Shown here: one piece after another, positions 46,094 to 54,211 of the stretch | Layout: each line of letters starts with the position of its first letter | How positions within the stretch are numbered: position 1 is the first letter of the stretch | Assembly: GCF_003611465.1 (NCBI RefSeq) | Contig: NZ_RAXV01000005.1 | Location: 45,911-109,910, forward strand | DNA: 64,000 nt | Direction: 5' to 3' | Source of the DNA: Acinetobacter tianfuensis | Lineage (GTDB): Bacteria > Pseudomonadota > Gammaproteobacteria > Pseudomonadales > Moraxellaceae | Made by a program: the position numbers and the translations under genes | The notes under the pieces: generated by a model | Told to the model about the DNA's origin: nothing | The model's database searches: none | The model's input: the letters and a program-made list of their open reading frames with translations, nothing else

Positions 46094-46342
46094 TTATTGA
46101 GCAGCAGCTTCAGAAGCAGCAGCTTCAGAAGTAGCAGCAGCTTCAGAAGCAGCAACAGCAGCTTCAGAAGCAGCAGCAGAAGCTTCAACAGCAGCAGCGT
46201 CAGCAGCAGCAGAAGCTTCAGAAGCAGCAGCTACAGCTTCAGAAGCAGCAGCAGCAGGAGCTTCTTCAGTTTTTTTAGCACAGCCAACGAAAGCTAGAGT
46301 AGTAGCAACTGCAGCAGCAATAGCGATTTTTTTGAATAACAT
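46094..46342 (-). CDS. Ala/Ser/Glu-repeat lipoprotein
   Basis: 82 residues: a lipoprotein signal (FKKIAIAAAVATTLAFVGC, lipobox FVGC with Cys 21), a short charged stretch KKTEEAP, then about 55 residues built almost only from Ala, Ser, Glu and Val in SEAAA/SEASAAA units. The DNA repeats GCTGCTGCTTCTGAA-like blocks, so length is likely to vary by slippage. Probably an extended helix tethered to a membrane. Reads as a real gene because of the signal, ribosome binding site (AGAGAGTG) and terminator. Confidence 0.8.
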   Translation of the reverse strand: MLFKKIAIAAAVATTLAFVGCAKKTEEAPAAAASEAVAAASEASAAADAAAVEASAAASEAAVAASEAAATSEAAASEAAAQ

Positions 46343-46708
46343 GGCATCACTCTCTAAATATGAGATTAAAAAAAACCTTAGTTAGCACTGTTATTTGCTT
46401 TTATTACGCCTAATTTTTGTTAGGTATGAACAACGCAGAGCAGTGTAACTGGTATGCGAATATGCTATCACTGAGTATTTTGAAATGCTACTGTCTAATG
46501 CTGAAAAAACACGAATAATTGGTTAAAAAATGGCTTTTTTTAACAGAAAATAACAATCATAAGAAAGAAATATATTGGAGAAATACTTAATAACCTCCTA
46601 AAAACAATAGGGTTTTTAGTAAAAAAATATTTATAATCATTTACTTGAAAATAAGTTTACAAAATGCTTGGCTAAATGTTTATTTGTGTAAACAAAGTCA
46701 ACCAAAAC

Positions 46709-46738
46709 AAAAAGGCCATCGTTATAGATGGCCTTTTT
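46709..46738 (-). terminator. Terminator of rho
   Basis: AAAAGGCCATC / GATGGCCTTTT. On the minus strand the T-run follows the stem, 16 bases after the rho stop. The rest of the 411-base gap up to the lipoprotein is AT-rich leader without a recognisable gene. Confidence 0.85.
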
Positions 46739-46753
46739 GTTATTGCTTTAAAA

Positions 46754-48022
46754 TCAGTTGGTCGCTTTACGCTTCATTTGATCAAAGAAATCATCATTGG
46801 TTTTGGTTTCTTTCATGCGGTCAAGCAAGAATTCCATTGCTGCAAGCTCATCTTGAGTGTGCAGCAGTTTGCGCAGAATCCATACTTTACGCAAATTGTC
46901 TTCAGACATTAAGCGCTCTTCACGGCGGGTGCCAGATTTCTTAATGTTCATTGCAGGGAAGACGCGTTTTTCAGCAATACGGCGGTCAAGCGTGATTTCT
47001 TGGTTGCCTGTGCCTTTGAATTCTTCGTAAATCACTTCATCCATTTTGCTGCCTGTTTCAATTAGGGCAGTCGAAATAATGGTCAAAGAGCCGCCTTCTT
47101 CAATGTTACGCGCAGCGCCGAAGAAGCGTTTTGGACGTTCAAGCGCATGAGCATCGACACCGCCTGTAAGCACTTTGCCTGAAGAAGGCACAACGGTATT
47201 GTAAGCGCGGGCTAAACGTGTAATCGAGTCAAGCAGAATTACCACGTCTTTTTTATGTTCAACCAAACGTTTTGCTTTTTCAATTACCATTTCAGCAACT
47301 TGGACGTGACGGGCTGGCGATTCATCGAATGTAGACGCAATCACTTCACCGCGTACTGTACGTTCCATCTCAGTTACCTCTTCAGGACGTTCGTCAATAA
47401 GAAGCACGATGAGGAAGCATTCTGGGTTATTGCGGACAATGGATTGCGCAATATTTTGCAAAAGCATGGTTTTACCTGCTTTTGGCGGCGCAACGATAAT
47501 TGAACGCTGGCCTTTACCAATTGGCGCAACCAAGTCTACAACACGCGCAGTTAAATCTTCAGTTGTGCCGTTGCCTAACTCCATCACCAGCTGTTCAGTT
47601 GGGAATAGAGGTGTTAAGTTTTCGAACAAGATTTTATTGCGTGAGTTTTCAGGCGTGTCGTAATTGATTTGATTGACTTTTAATAGCGCAAAATAACGTT
47701 CACCTTCTTTTGGCGGACGGATTGTGCCAGTAATGGTGTCACCTGTACGCAAGTTGAAGCGGCGGATTTGAGAAGGGCTGACATAGATGTCGTCAGGGCC
47801 TGCTAAATATGAGCCGGCTGCAGAGCGTAAGAAACCGAAGCCATCTGACAAAATTTCCAAAACGCCATCACCAAAGATCTCTTCGCCGTTCATTGCATGG
47901 CGCTTTAAGATGGCAAAAATAATGTCTTGCTTACGGTTACGGGCCATACCTTCGAGGCCCATAAACTCGGCAATCTTGATGAGTTCGCCAATCGGTTTTT
48001 TCTTGAGTTCGGTTAAATTCAT
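46754..48022 (-). CDS. rho: Transcription termination factor Rho
   Basis: 422 residues. Hexameric RNA helicase/translocase. N-terminal CSD-like RNA-binding domain (GFGFLRSA, about 63-70), Walker [12 protein letters not shown] near residue 178, Walker B ([16 protein letters not shown]) near 262, and Q/R loop motifs. The 332-base region upstream is presumably its leader; rho is autoregulated by attenuation in E. coli, but I cannot identify specific elements. Confidence 0.98.
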   Translation of the reverse strand: MNLTELKKKPIGELIKIAEFMGLEGMARNRKQDIIFAILKRHAMNGEEIFGDGVLEILSDGFGFLRSAAGSYLAGPDDIYVSPSQIRRFNLRTGDTITGTIRPPKEGERYFALLKVNQINYDTPENSRNKILFENLTPLFPTEQLVMELGNGTTEDLTARVVDLVAPIGKGQRSIIVAPPKAGKTMLLQNIAQSIVRNNPECFLIVLLIDERPEEVTEMERTVRGEVIASTFDESPARHVQVAEMVIEKAKRLVEHKKDVVILLDSITRLARAYNTVVPSSGKVLTGGVDAHALERPKRFFGAARNIEEGGSLTIISTALIETGSKMDEVIYEEFKGTGNQEITLDRRIAEKRVFPAMNIKKSGTRREERLMSEDNLRKVWILRKLLHTQDELAAMEFLLDRMKETKTNDDFFDQMKRKATN

Positions 48023-48295
48023 AGGTGGTCAGATAGAATCTATAATTCTGAGGTACAGGTTAGAAGGGGAGCAACATTTGGCCGCAGGGATACAATAAAA
48101 ACGAAAGCAATTGAACTTGCACAATCACAATTCAGTGGTCTGATTTCATTGTTAGAAGAGAAATGTGAAAAACAATTTCTGTTGCCGAGCGGCATCTTAT
48201 GTGTTGTGTCTTGTAAGAAACGGAGAGGATTTCAATCCTTTTATTTCTTGAGAAAGCAATATAAGAGAGAATCAGATTTTTGTCAATTTATCAGC

Positions 48296-48331
48296 AAAAA
48301 AAATACGCTATTCAAAATAGCGTATTTTTTA
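48296..48331 (-). terminator. Terminator of trxA
   Basis: AAAAAATACGCTA / TAGCGTATTTTTT, ends 24 bases after the trxA stop and separates it from rho. The remaining 270 bases before rho hold no gene that I can support. Confidence 0.85.
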
Positions 48332-48354
48332 AATTTCGCTGCTGCGTTTAAAGT

Positions 48355-48681
48355 TTAGATATTTTCTTCAATGAATGCAGCCAATTTAGATTTTGGCGCT
48401 GCGCCGACTTGAGTGCCTACAACTTCGCCATTTTTGAACATTAACAGTGCAGGAATGTTGCGGATGTTGTAGTTCACAGCAGTCGCTTCACAAGCAGTGA
48501 CATCAACTTTAACGATTTTTACTTTGCCTTCGTATTCAGCTGAAAGTACTTCAAGTACAGGAGCAATTGCTTTACATGGTGCGCACCAGCCAGCCCAAAA
48601 GTCTACAAGCACAGGTACGTCAGAGTTCAGTACGTCTGCTTCGAAGTTTTCATCAGTTGTGTTTACGATATTGCCTGACAT
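48355..48681 (-). CDS. trxA: Thioredoxin 1
   Basis: 108 residues from ATG 48681 (TCTGGAGC upstream); a 51-residue longer frame is not family-like. The active site is FWAGWCAPCK, with Cys33 and Cys36; canonical thioredoxin has WCGPC. The cis-Pro loop NIPALLMF is present. General protein disulfide reductant; trxA next to rho is conserved gene order. Confidence 0.97.
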   Translation of the reverse strand: MSGNIVNTTDENFEADVLNSDVPVLVDFWAGWCAPCKAIAPVLEVLSAEYEGKVKIVKVDVTACEATAVNYNIRNIPALLMFKNGEVVGTQVGAAPKSKLAAFIEENI

Positions 48682-48948
48682 GGATTTTGCTCCAGAATAA
48701 TTTTTTAAAGGTGACTCTATAATTATTAGTATTACATAGCCAACTTTAACAATGTAGAGGGTTTGGCAAATTTTCGGTGAATATTGCGTTTTTGTCCAAT
48801 TGGCGCTCACGATGGGGCTAATCGTGTCATGCAATTGTCACATTTGGCGGAAAAATAAATGACTTTTGCCGTATGTATATAAATGGCTTTTAAATTGCAT
48901 GGTTGTGAATTACTCTAGGCACAATTCTGTATAGGTTTATTTGAAATC

Positions 48949-50469
48949 ATGTCTGATTTTTTGATTGATGAAGAATTGCTTGCTGCTATTGATATGGGCT
49001 CAAACAGCTTCCATTTGGCGATTGCGCGTGTGGATCATGGCGAAGTTAAAAAAGTTGCTTCAATGTCAGAAAAAGTACAGCTGGCGGCAGGTTTAGATGA
49101 AAACCGAAACTTGACAGAAGCCGCGCAGCAGCGCGGTTTGGCATGTTTAGCGCGGTTTGTCGGACGTTTGGGTTCTGTACAGCCGAAGCGTTTACGTATT
49201 GTAGCGACCAATGCTTTGCGCCAAGCGAAAAATGGACATGAATTTATACAAAAAGCTGCAGAAATTTTACCGAAGCCGATAGAGATTATTGCAGGCCGTG
49301 AAGAAGCCCGTCTGATCTACTTAGGTGTGTCACACACCATGGAAAACAGCGGACGCCGCTTAGTAATTGATATTGGCGGCGGTTCAACAGAACTGATTAT
49401 TGGTGAAGCTTTTGAGCCCATCCATACTGAATCTGTACAAATGGGCTGTGTTGCTTTTACTAAGGCGTATTTCCAAGACGGTGAAATTAATCTTAAAAGC
49501 TTTGATAAAGCGGTGAATGCCGCCCGTAAAGAAATTTCGGGTATTGCGAATACTTATAGAGAAGCAGGCTGGGATACTGTAGTGGGCTCAAGCGGCACGA
49601 TTAAGGCTTGCCGCCAGATTACAGTGAATATGGGCTGGAGCAATGACAAAGAAGAATTGACCCGTGAAGGCTTAGAAAAGCTCAAAGATAAATTGCTGAA
49701 GCATAAGCATGTTTCTGAAATGGAATTTGATGGTCTAAAAGAAGACCGCCGAGCAGTTTTGCCAGCTGGTATTGCGATTTTATTTGCAGTTTTTGAAGTG
49801 CTGAAACTGGAAAAGTTAGTATATTCGGATGGCGCTTTACGAGAGGGCGTGATGTACGATTTGCTGGGCCGTTTCCAGCATGAAGACATCCGTGACCGTT
49901 CTGTGCATGCCTTGATGGGCCGTTATAATGCCGATGCAAAACAGGCAGAACGTGTTGTTGCGACAGCGCAGCAGCTGTTTGACGGTGTTGCTGAAAAGCT
50001 GGATTTAAGCATGGATGACAGTGATTTACTGCGCCGCGCAGCTTATTTGCATGAAATCGGCTTAGCGATCAGCCATAGCGGCTATCACCGTCATGGCGCT
50101 TATTTGCTGCAGCATTCAGATATACCGGGCTTTTCTCAAATTGATCAAAACTACTTATCGCATCTTGTGGCCCATCACCGCAGAAAGCTGCGCAGTGACA
50201 CCCGTGTAGATGTTTCAAAGGTCGGCGGCAGTAAATTGGCGCATTTATGCCTGCTGCTGCGTTTAGCCGTTTTACTGAATCACAGCCGCAGTGATGAGAT
50301 GCTTCCTGCCATTGAATTGACCGCACTCAATGCGCAACAATGGCAGCTAAGCGTTTCTGGTGATGCCAAACAATGGCCATTGCTTGTTGCTGACCTGCAT
50401 GATGAGCAGGCGCAGTTTAAGCATTGGGATATTGAATTGAATATTCAGTCGGAACAATTTATCGATTAA
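48949..50469 (+). CDS. ppx: Exopolyphosphatase (Ppx/GppA family)
   Basis: 506 residues. The actin-like ASKHA fold has AAIDMGSNSFHLAIARV at the N-terminus and DIGGGSTELIIGE near residue 140; an HD-like C-terminal domain (YLHEIGLAISHSGYHRHGAYLL) follows. It removes terminal phosphates from polyphosphate, or pppGpp if GppA-like. Divergent from trxA. Confidence 0.94.
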   Translation: MSDFLIDEELLAAIDMGSNSFHLAIARVDHGEVKKVASMSEKVQLAAGLDENRNLTEAAQQRGLACLARFVGRLGSVQPKRLRIVATNALRQAKNGHEFIQKAAEILPKPIEIIAGREEARLIYLGVSHTMENSGRRLVIDIGGGSTELIIGEAFEPIHTESVQMGCVAFTKAYFQDGEINLKSFDKAVNAARKEISGIANTYREAGWDTVVGSSGTIKACRQITVNMGWSNDKEELTREGLEKLKDKLLKHKHVSEMEFDGLKEDRRAVLPAGIAILFAVFEVLKLEKLVYSDGALREGVMYDLLGRFQHEDIRDRSVHALMGRYNADAKQAERVVATAQQLFDGVAEKLDLSMDDSDLLRRAAYLHEIGLAISHSGYHRHGAYLLQHSDIPGFSQIDQNYLSHLVAHHRRKLRSDTRVDVSKVGGSKLAHLCLLLRLAVLLNHSRSDEMLPAIELTALNAQQWQLSVSGDAKQWPLLVADLHDEQAQFKHWDIELNIQSEQFID

Positions 50470-50503
50470 CAGATCTGGTTAATTTAGGGATAATGGTCGA
50501 CCT

Positions 50504-51328
50504 ATGAAAAATAAAGCAGCTCAATCAAAAGCTTGGAAAACAGTTCAAATTGCACGTCATCCTGAGCGTCCGCAATTTTTGGATTATGTAAGTGAAATTT
50601 TTACTGAATTTGACGCACTGCACGGTGACCGTTTATTTGGTGATGATGGAGCAATGCTTGGCGGATTAGCGCGTTTAGATGGTCAGCCAGTGATGGTGAT
50701 TGGTCAGCACCGCGGACGCAGTACACGTGAGAAATTGCAACACAATTTCGGTATGAGTAACCCGGAAGGCTACCGTAAAGCGCAGCGTTTAATGTCAATG
50801 GCTGAGCGTTTTGGCCTGCCGGTATTTACTTTTATTGATACTATGGGCGCATACCCGGGTGTGGGCGCAGAAGAACGCGGCCAAGCTGAAGCCATTGCGA
50901 CCAGCCTTGCGCAAATGTCGAGTCTAAAAGTGCCTGTTATTGCAACGGTATTGGGTGAAGGCGGTTCAGGCGGCGCTTTAGGCATTGGTGTGGCAGACCG
51001 TGTAGCAATGCTGTCTCACAGTATTTATTCAGTGATTTCGCCAGAAGGCTGTGCATCTATTTTATGGAAAACAGCAGAAAAGGCGGAGCAGGCAAGTGAG
51101 GCATTGGCTTTAACTGCAGAAAAACTGAAGCAAATTGGTATTGTGGAATATGTGGTAGATGAAGGCGAAGGCGCACACTTGCAGCCTGAGCAGGTTATGC
51201 AAAATCTGAAAGCGGTTCTGAAAGAAGCGCTGGAAGAACTGCATTCACTGGATGCAAATGAACGATGCGAAGCGCGTTATCAACGTTTAATGAAGTTTGG
51301 CAGCAGCAATTTAGGACTGGCTTCTTAA
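50504..51328 (+). CDS. accA: Acetyl-CoA carboxylase carboxyltransferase alpha subunit
   Basis: 274 residues, slightly shorter than E. coli AccA (319) and lacking its N-terminal helix, as in related species. With AccD it moves the carboxyl group from biotin to acetyl-CoA for fatty acid synthesis. [24 protein letters not shown] and [12 protein letters not shown] are the conserved CoA-binding and oxyanion motifs. The tilS gene begins within its 3' end. Confidence 0.96.
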   Translation: MKNKAAQSKAWKTVQIARHPERPQFLDYVSEIFTEFDALHGDRLFGDDGAMLGGLARLDGQPVMVIGQHRGRSTREKLQHNFGMSNPEGYRKAQRLMSMAERFGLPVFTFIDTMGAYPGVGAEERGQAEAIATSLAQMSSLKVPVIATVLGEGGSGGALGIGVADRVAMLSHSIYSVISPEGCASILWKTAEKAEQASEALALTAEKLKQIGIVEYVVDEGEGAHLQPEQVMQNLKAVLKEALEELHSLDANERCEARYQRLMKFGSSNLGLAS

Positions 51329-52656
51329 GTCAGCTCCAGTCTTTCTCAGCACAGACTCAATTTTTAATTGGATGCAGCGGCGGCATGGATTCCATGCTTC
51401 TGCTGCATTTAATGTCTGTGCTGTGTCCTGAAAAAATCCGTGCAATTTATATTGATCATCAGCTTCAGGCGGGCAGCGCGGCTTGGGGGGCATTTGTTTC
51501 AGAGCAGTGCCAGCTGCGCAATATTCCATGCATTATTCAGCCAGTCCATGTTGCAGCAGGCAATTTAGAAGATCAGGCGCGCAATGCGCGGTATCAGGCT
51601 TATCAGCAGCATTTAGCAGGCAATGAAGTTCTTGTATTGGCCCATCATCAGCAGGATCAGGCAGAAACCCTCATATTGCGCCTTTTATCTGGTGCTGGCA
51701 TTCATGGTTTAGCGGCCATGCAGGCGGTCGATCAGCGTGAGCATGTCACAATTTGGCGTCCGCTGTTAGATATCAGCCGTGAACAAATTTGCCAATGGGC
51801 GGCAGATTTGCATATCCAGAATATCGAAGATCCCACCAATCAAGATACCCAATATGACCGGGCGTGGTGCAGAGAAACGCTGTGGCCAGTACTGCAGTCG
51901 CGCTATCCTAAAATGCAGCAGGCAATCAGCCGCACCAGTTATCTCATGCAGGATGCTGAAGATATTTTATCTGATGTGCTGGCGCAGGACATGGTTTCAT
52001 GTGGAACATTTGAATGTATTCAGCTGCATGAATTGGCTAAATTGTCGCAGCCTAGACGCCGTCAGCTGTTATCGCACTGGATGAAAGGGCAGAGTCAGTA
52101 CCGTCCTTCATTTGACATGGTGCAGCGTATCGTTCATGAAGTCATAGAGGCCAAAGCAGATGCGCAGGCTGCCTTGCATTGGAATGGAAACTATTATGTA
52201 CGGTTTGCTGAGCAGCTTCACCGTTTGCCAAAAGCGGAGTATTTGCAGGCGCAGCAGACTGTACAGGCAAATCAAATACAGCTGCGGAATTTGGCGTCGC
52301 ATCAGACATTGCATCTTTTAGCGGGTGATTTTGTTATTCAGCAAATGGCTGACAGCATGGGACTGTCTTATACGCTGCTGGAGAAAGAGTTGAAGTTAAG
52401 TACACGGCGAGGCGGTGAAAAAATTCACTTGCATGGGCGTGTAGGAACTTGGCCTCTAAAAAAAGCAATACAGCAGGCACAAATTTTTCCTTGGCAGCGT
52501 CATACAATTCAAATATTAAGCATAGATAATGTTATGCTAGGTGTTTTTACGCCTAAAGGCTTTTGGCTTGCTGAGTCACCCTATTGTGTGGCGCAAGGCT
52601 GGCAGCCAGCATTAAATTTTTCAGTGAAAAACAGCACAAGCGGATTGGAATCATGA
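51265..52656 (+). CDS. tilS: tRNA(Ile)-lysidine synthase
   Basis: 463 residues. The PP-loop [14 protein letters not shown] is near residue 36, followed by [21 protein letters not shown]. It converts C34 of tRNA-Ile(CAU) to lysidine, letting it read AUA. The start lies 64 bases inside accA; no later start leaves enough residues before the PP-loop. Ends in ATGA with proC. Confidence 0.96.
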   Translation: MRSALSTFNEVWQQQFRTGFLSQLQSFSAQTQFLIGCSGGMDSMLLLHLMSVLCPEKIRAIYIDHQLQAGSAAWGAFVSEQCQLRNIPCIIQPVHVAAGNLEDQARNARYQAYQQHLAGNEVLVLAHHQQDQAETLILRLLSGAGIHGLAAMQAVDQREHVTIWRPLLDISREQICQWAADLHIQNIEDPTNQDTQYDRAWCRETLWPVLQSRYPKMQQAISRTSYLMQDAEDILSDVLAQDMVSCGTFECIQLHELAKLSQPRRRQLLSHWMKGQSQYRPSFDMVQRIVHEVIEAKADAQAALHWNGNYYVRFAEQLHRLPKAEYLQAQQTVQANQIQLRNLASHQTLHLLAGDFVIQQMADSMGLSYTLLEKELKLSTRRGGEKIHLHGRVGTWPLKKAIQQAQIFPWQRHTIQILSIDNVMLGVFTPKGFWLAESPYCVAQGWQPALNFSVKNSTSGLES

Positions 52657-53483
52657 GCGCAGTATTGAACAGCAATATTACTTTTATTGGCGGCGGCAAC
52701 ATGGCGCAAGCTTTGATTGGCGGGTTAGTGACTCGCGGCTTGCCGCCTACACGGGTAACTGTTGCAGATCCTGTGGAAAAAGTCCGTGAGCTTTTAGCCG
52801 AAAAAGAAGTGAATGTGACGGATGATAACGCGGCCGCGATCCGTGATGCAGACATCGTTCTATTTGCTGTAAAACCGCAGGTTTTGGCTCAAGTATTAAA
52901 ACCGCTGAAAGGTTTGCTGGATGACAAACTGGTGATTTCAATTGTGGCTGGCGCAGAAATTCAAACCATTGCAGGCTTGTTAGGGACAAACCGCATTGTC
53001 CGCGTGATGCCGAATACACCTGCATTGGTGCAGACCGGCGCGCATGGCTTGTATGCAAATGCGGATGTAGCGGCGGCAGACCGTGAGCTTGCAAGCCAAG
53101 TTTTAGGTTCTACGGGCTTAACGATTTGGGTAAACACTGAGTCGCAAATTGATGCTGTGACCGCTGTATCCGGTTCTGGCCCTGCTTACTTCTTCTATAT
53201 GATGGAAAGCATGATCCGTGCGGGTAAAAATCTGGGCTTAGATGAAAAAGTGGCGATGGATTTAACTTTGCAGACGGCGCTTGGCGCTGCGCAAATGGCG
53301 ATTACCAGCCCTTATAGCCCAAGTGAGCTGCGTAAAAATGTCACTTCGCCAAATGGCACGACACAGGCTGCGATTGAAGTTTTTGATCACGCGCATATTT
53401 CACAAAACATTCAAGCGGCTTTGGCTGCTGCGCAAAAACGCAGCCAGCAGTTAGCGCAAGAACTCAGTGACAGTATTAAGTAA
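52653..53483 (+). CDS. proC: Pyrroline-5-carboxylate reductase
   Basis: 276 residues from the ATG overlapping the tilS stop. NADPH-dependent last step of proline synthesis. The Rossmann motif FIGGGNMAQALIGGL is near residue 11, and the C-terminal signature NVTSPNGTTQAAIE near 230. Confidence 0.97.
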   Translation: MSAVLNSNITFIGGGNMAQALIGGLVTRGLPPTRVTVADPVEKVRELLAEKEVNVTDDNAAAIRDADIVLFAVKPQVLAQVLKPLKGLLDDKLVISIVAGAEIQTIAGLLGTNRIVRVMPNTPALVQTGAHGLYANADVAAADRELASQVLGSTGLTIWVNTESQIDAVTAVSGSGPAYFFYMMESMIRAGKNLGLDEKVAMDLTLQTALGAAQMAITSPYSPSELRKNVTSPNGTTQAAIEVFDHAHISQNIQAALAAAQKRSQQLAQELSDSIK

Positions 53484-53505
53484 TTTAATTTAGGAACGTT
53501 CAAGT

Positions 53506-54075
53506 ATGGGTGCAAATTCTGCGCTAATTTTTGGCATTATCATTAACGTCGCAATTTTGCTCGTATTTTTCAGATTTTTAATGCAGCTGGCAGCGGTTAG
53601 TCCATACAACCCAGTTGTATTGTCGACTGCAAAAGCCACTAAAATTGTTGATATGTTCAGCCGTATTTTTCCCACAGTTGGAAAGGGCAGAGTAAATACG
53701 GCTGCATTGGTGCTGCTGATTATTCTCTACATTTTAAAAATGTTCGGTTTAATGCATTTGTCTGGCGCATCGCTCAGCAGTCCAGTACACCTGCTGATTA
53801 TCACGTTTGTGACGATGATTCAGGACTTGATCCGTTTCTGCCGCTATTTAATTTTTGCGACCATTATTTTGAGCTGGGTAGTGATGTTTACGCAGTCACG
53901 TTCGCCTTATATCGAAGTGGTTCAAGAGCTGGCAGAGCCTTTGCTTGCGCCGTTCCGCCGTATTATGCCGAATATGGGCATGATTGATCTTTCTCCAATT
54001 ATGGCTATTTTGGCGTTAATTATTGTCGAAATGATTATGAAAGAAGTGGCGATTGTGCTGTTGACTGGCTTATAA
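53506..54075 (+). CDS. YggT-family integral membrane protein
   Basis: 189 residues, two YggT repeats with four hydrophobic segments; each repeat ends in the pattern RFLMQL..VSPYNPVV and SRSPYIEVVQELAEPLLAPFRRIMP. Its position after proC is the usual order. Function is uncertain (osmotic or cation stress in E. coli). Confidence 0.9.
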   Translation: MGANSALIFGIIINVAILLVFFRFLMQLAAVSPYNPVVLSTAKATKIVDMFSRIFPTVGKGRVNTAALVLLIILYILKMFGLMHLSGASLSSPVHLLIITFVTMIQDLIRFCRYLIFATIILSWVVMFTQSRSPYIEVVQELAEPLLAPFRRIMPNMGMIDLSPIMAILALIIVEMIMKEVAIVLLTGL

Positions 54076-54090
54076 GTTCAGTACGCTCAA

Positions 54091-54129
54091 AGCCATAAAA
54101 AGGACTCGATTGAGTCCTTTTTTATGGCT
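54091..54129. terminator. Extended palindromic terminator after yggT
   Basis: AGCCATAAAAAGGACTC pairs with GAGTCCTTTTTTATGGCT, a stem of about 17 bp with one extra base and an ATT loop. Confidence 0.85.
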
Positions 54130-54160
54130 GAATATTTGTCACAGTGTGTGTTTATTTTGG

Positions 54161-54190
54161 TAGAGAATCTCTCCTATAAGGAGAGGGAAC
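54161..54190. repeat. Short palindrome downstream of polA
   Basis: CTCTCCT and AGGAGAG form a 7-bp hairpin around ATA. The CCCTCTCC-rich style recalls the repeat in the pheST operon. No T-run on the polA strand. It might be a REP-type fragment or a weak polA terminator. Confidence 0.35.
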
Positions 54191-54211
54191 ACTCTTATTA
54201 GATGCAAGCTC

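Noticed and set aside
46097..46342. CRISPR-like or tandem repeat array, and a plus-strand Ser/Arg/Phe-rich frame
   Set aside because: The repeat is the codon pattern of a lipoprotein on the minus strand, with a valid signal and lipobox; the plus frame is its antisense shadow. No spacers exist.
46645..46944. Plus-strand coding frames over the rho 3' end
   Set aside because: They run antisense to the conserved end of rho and through its terminator, without a ribosome binding site or family-like sequence.
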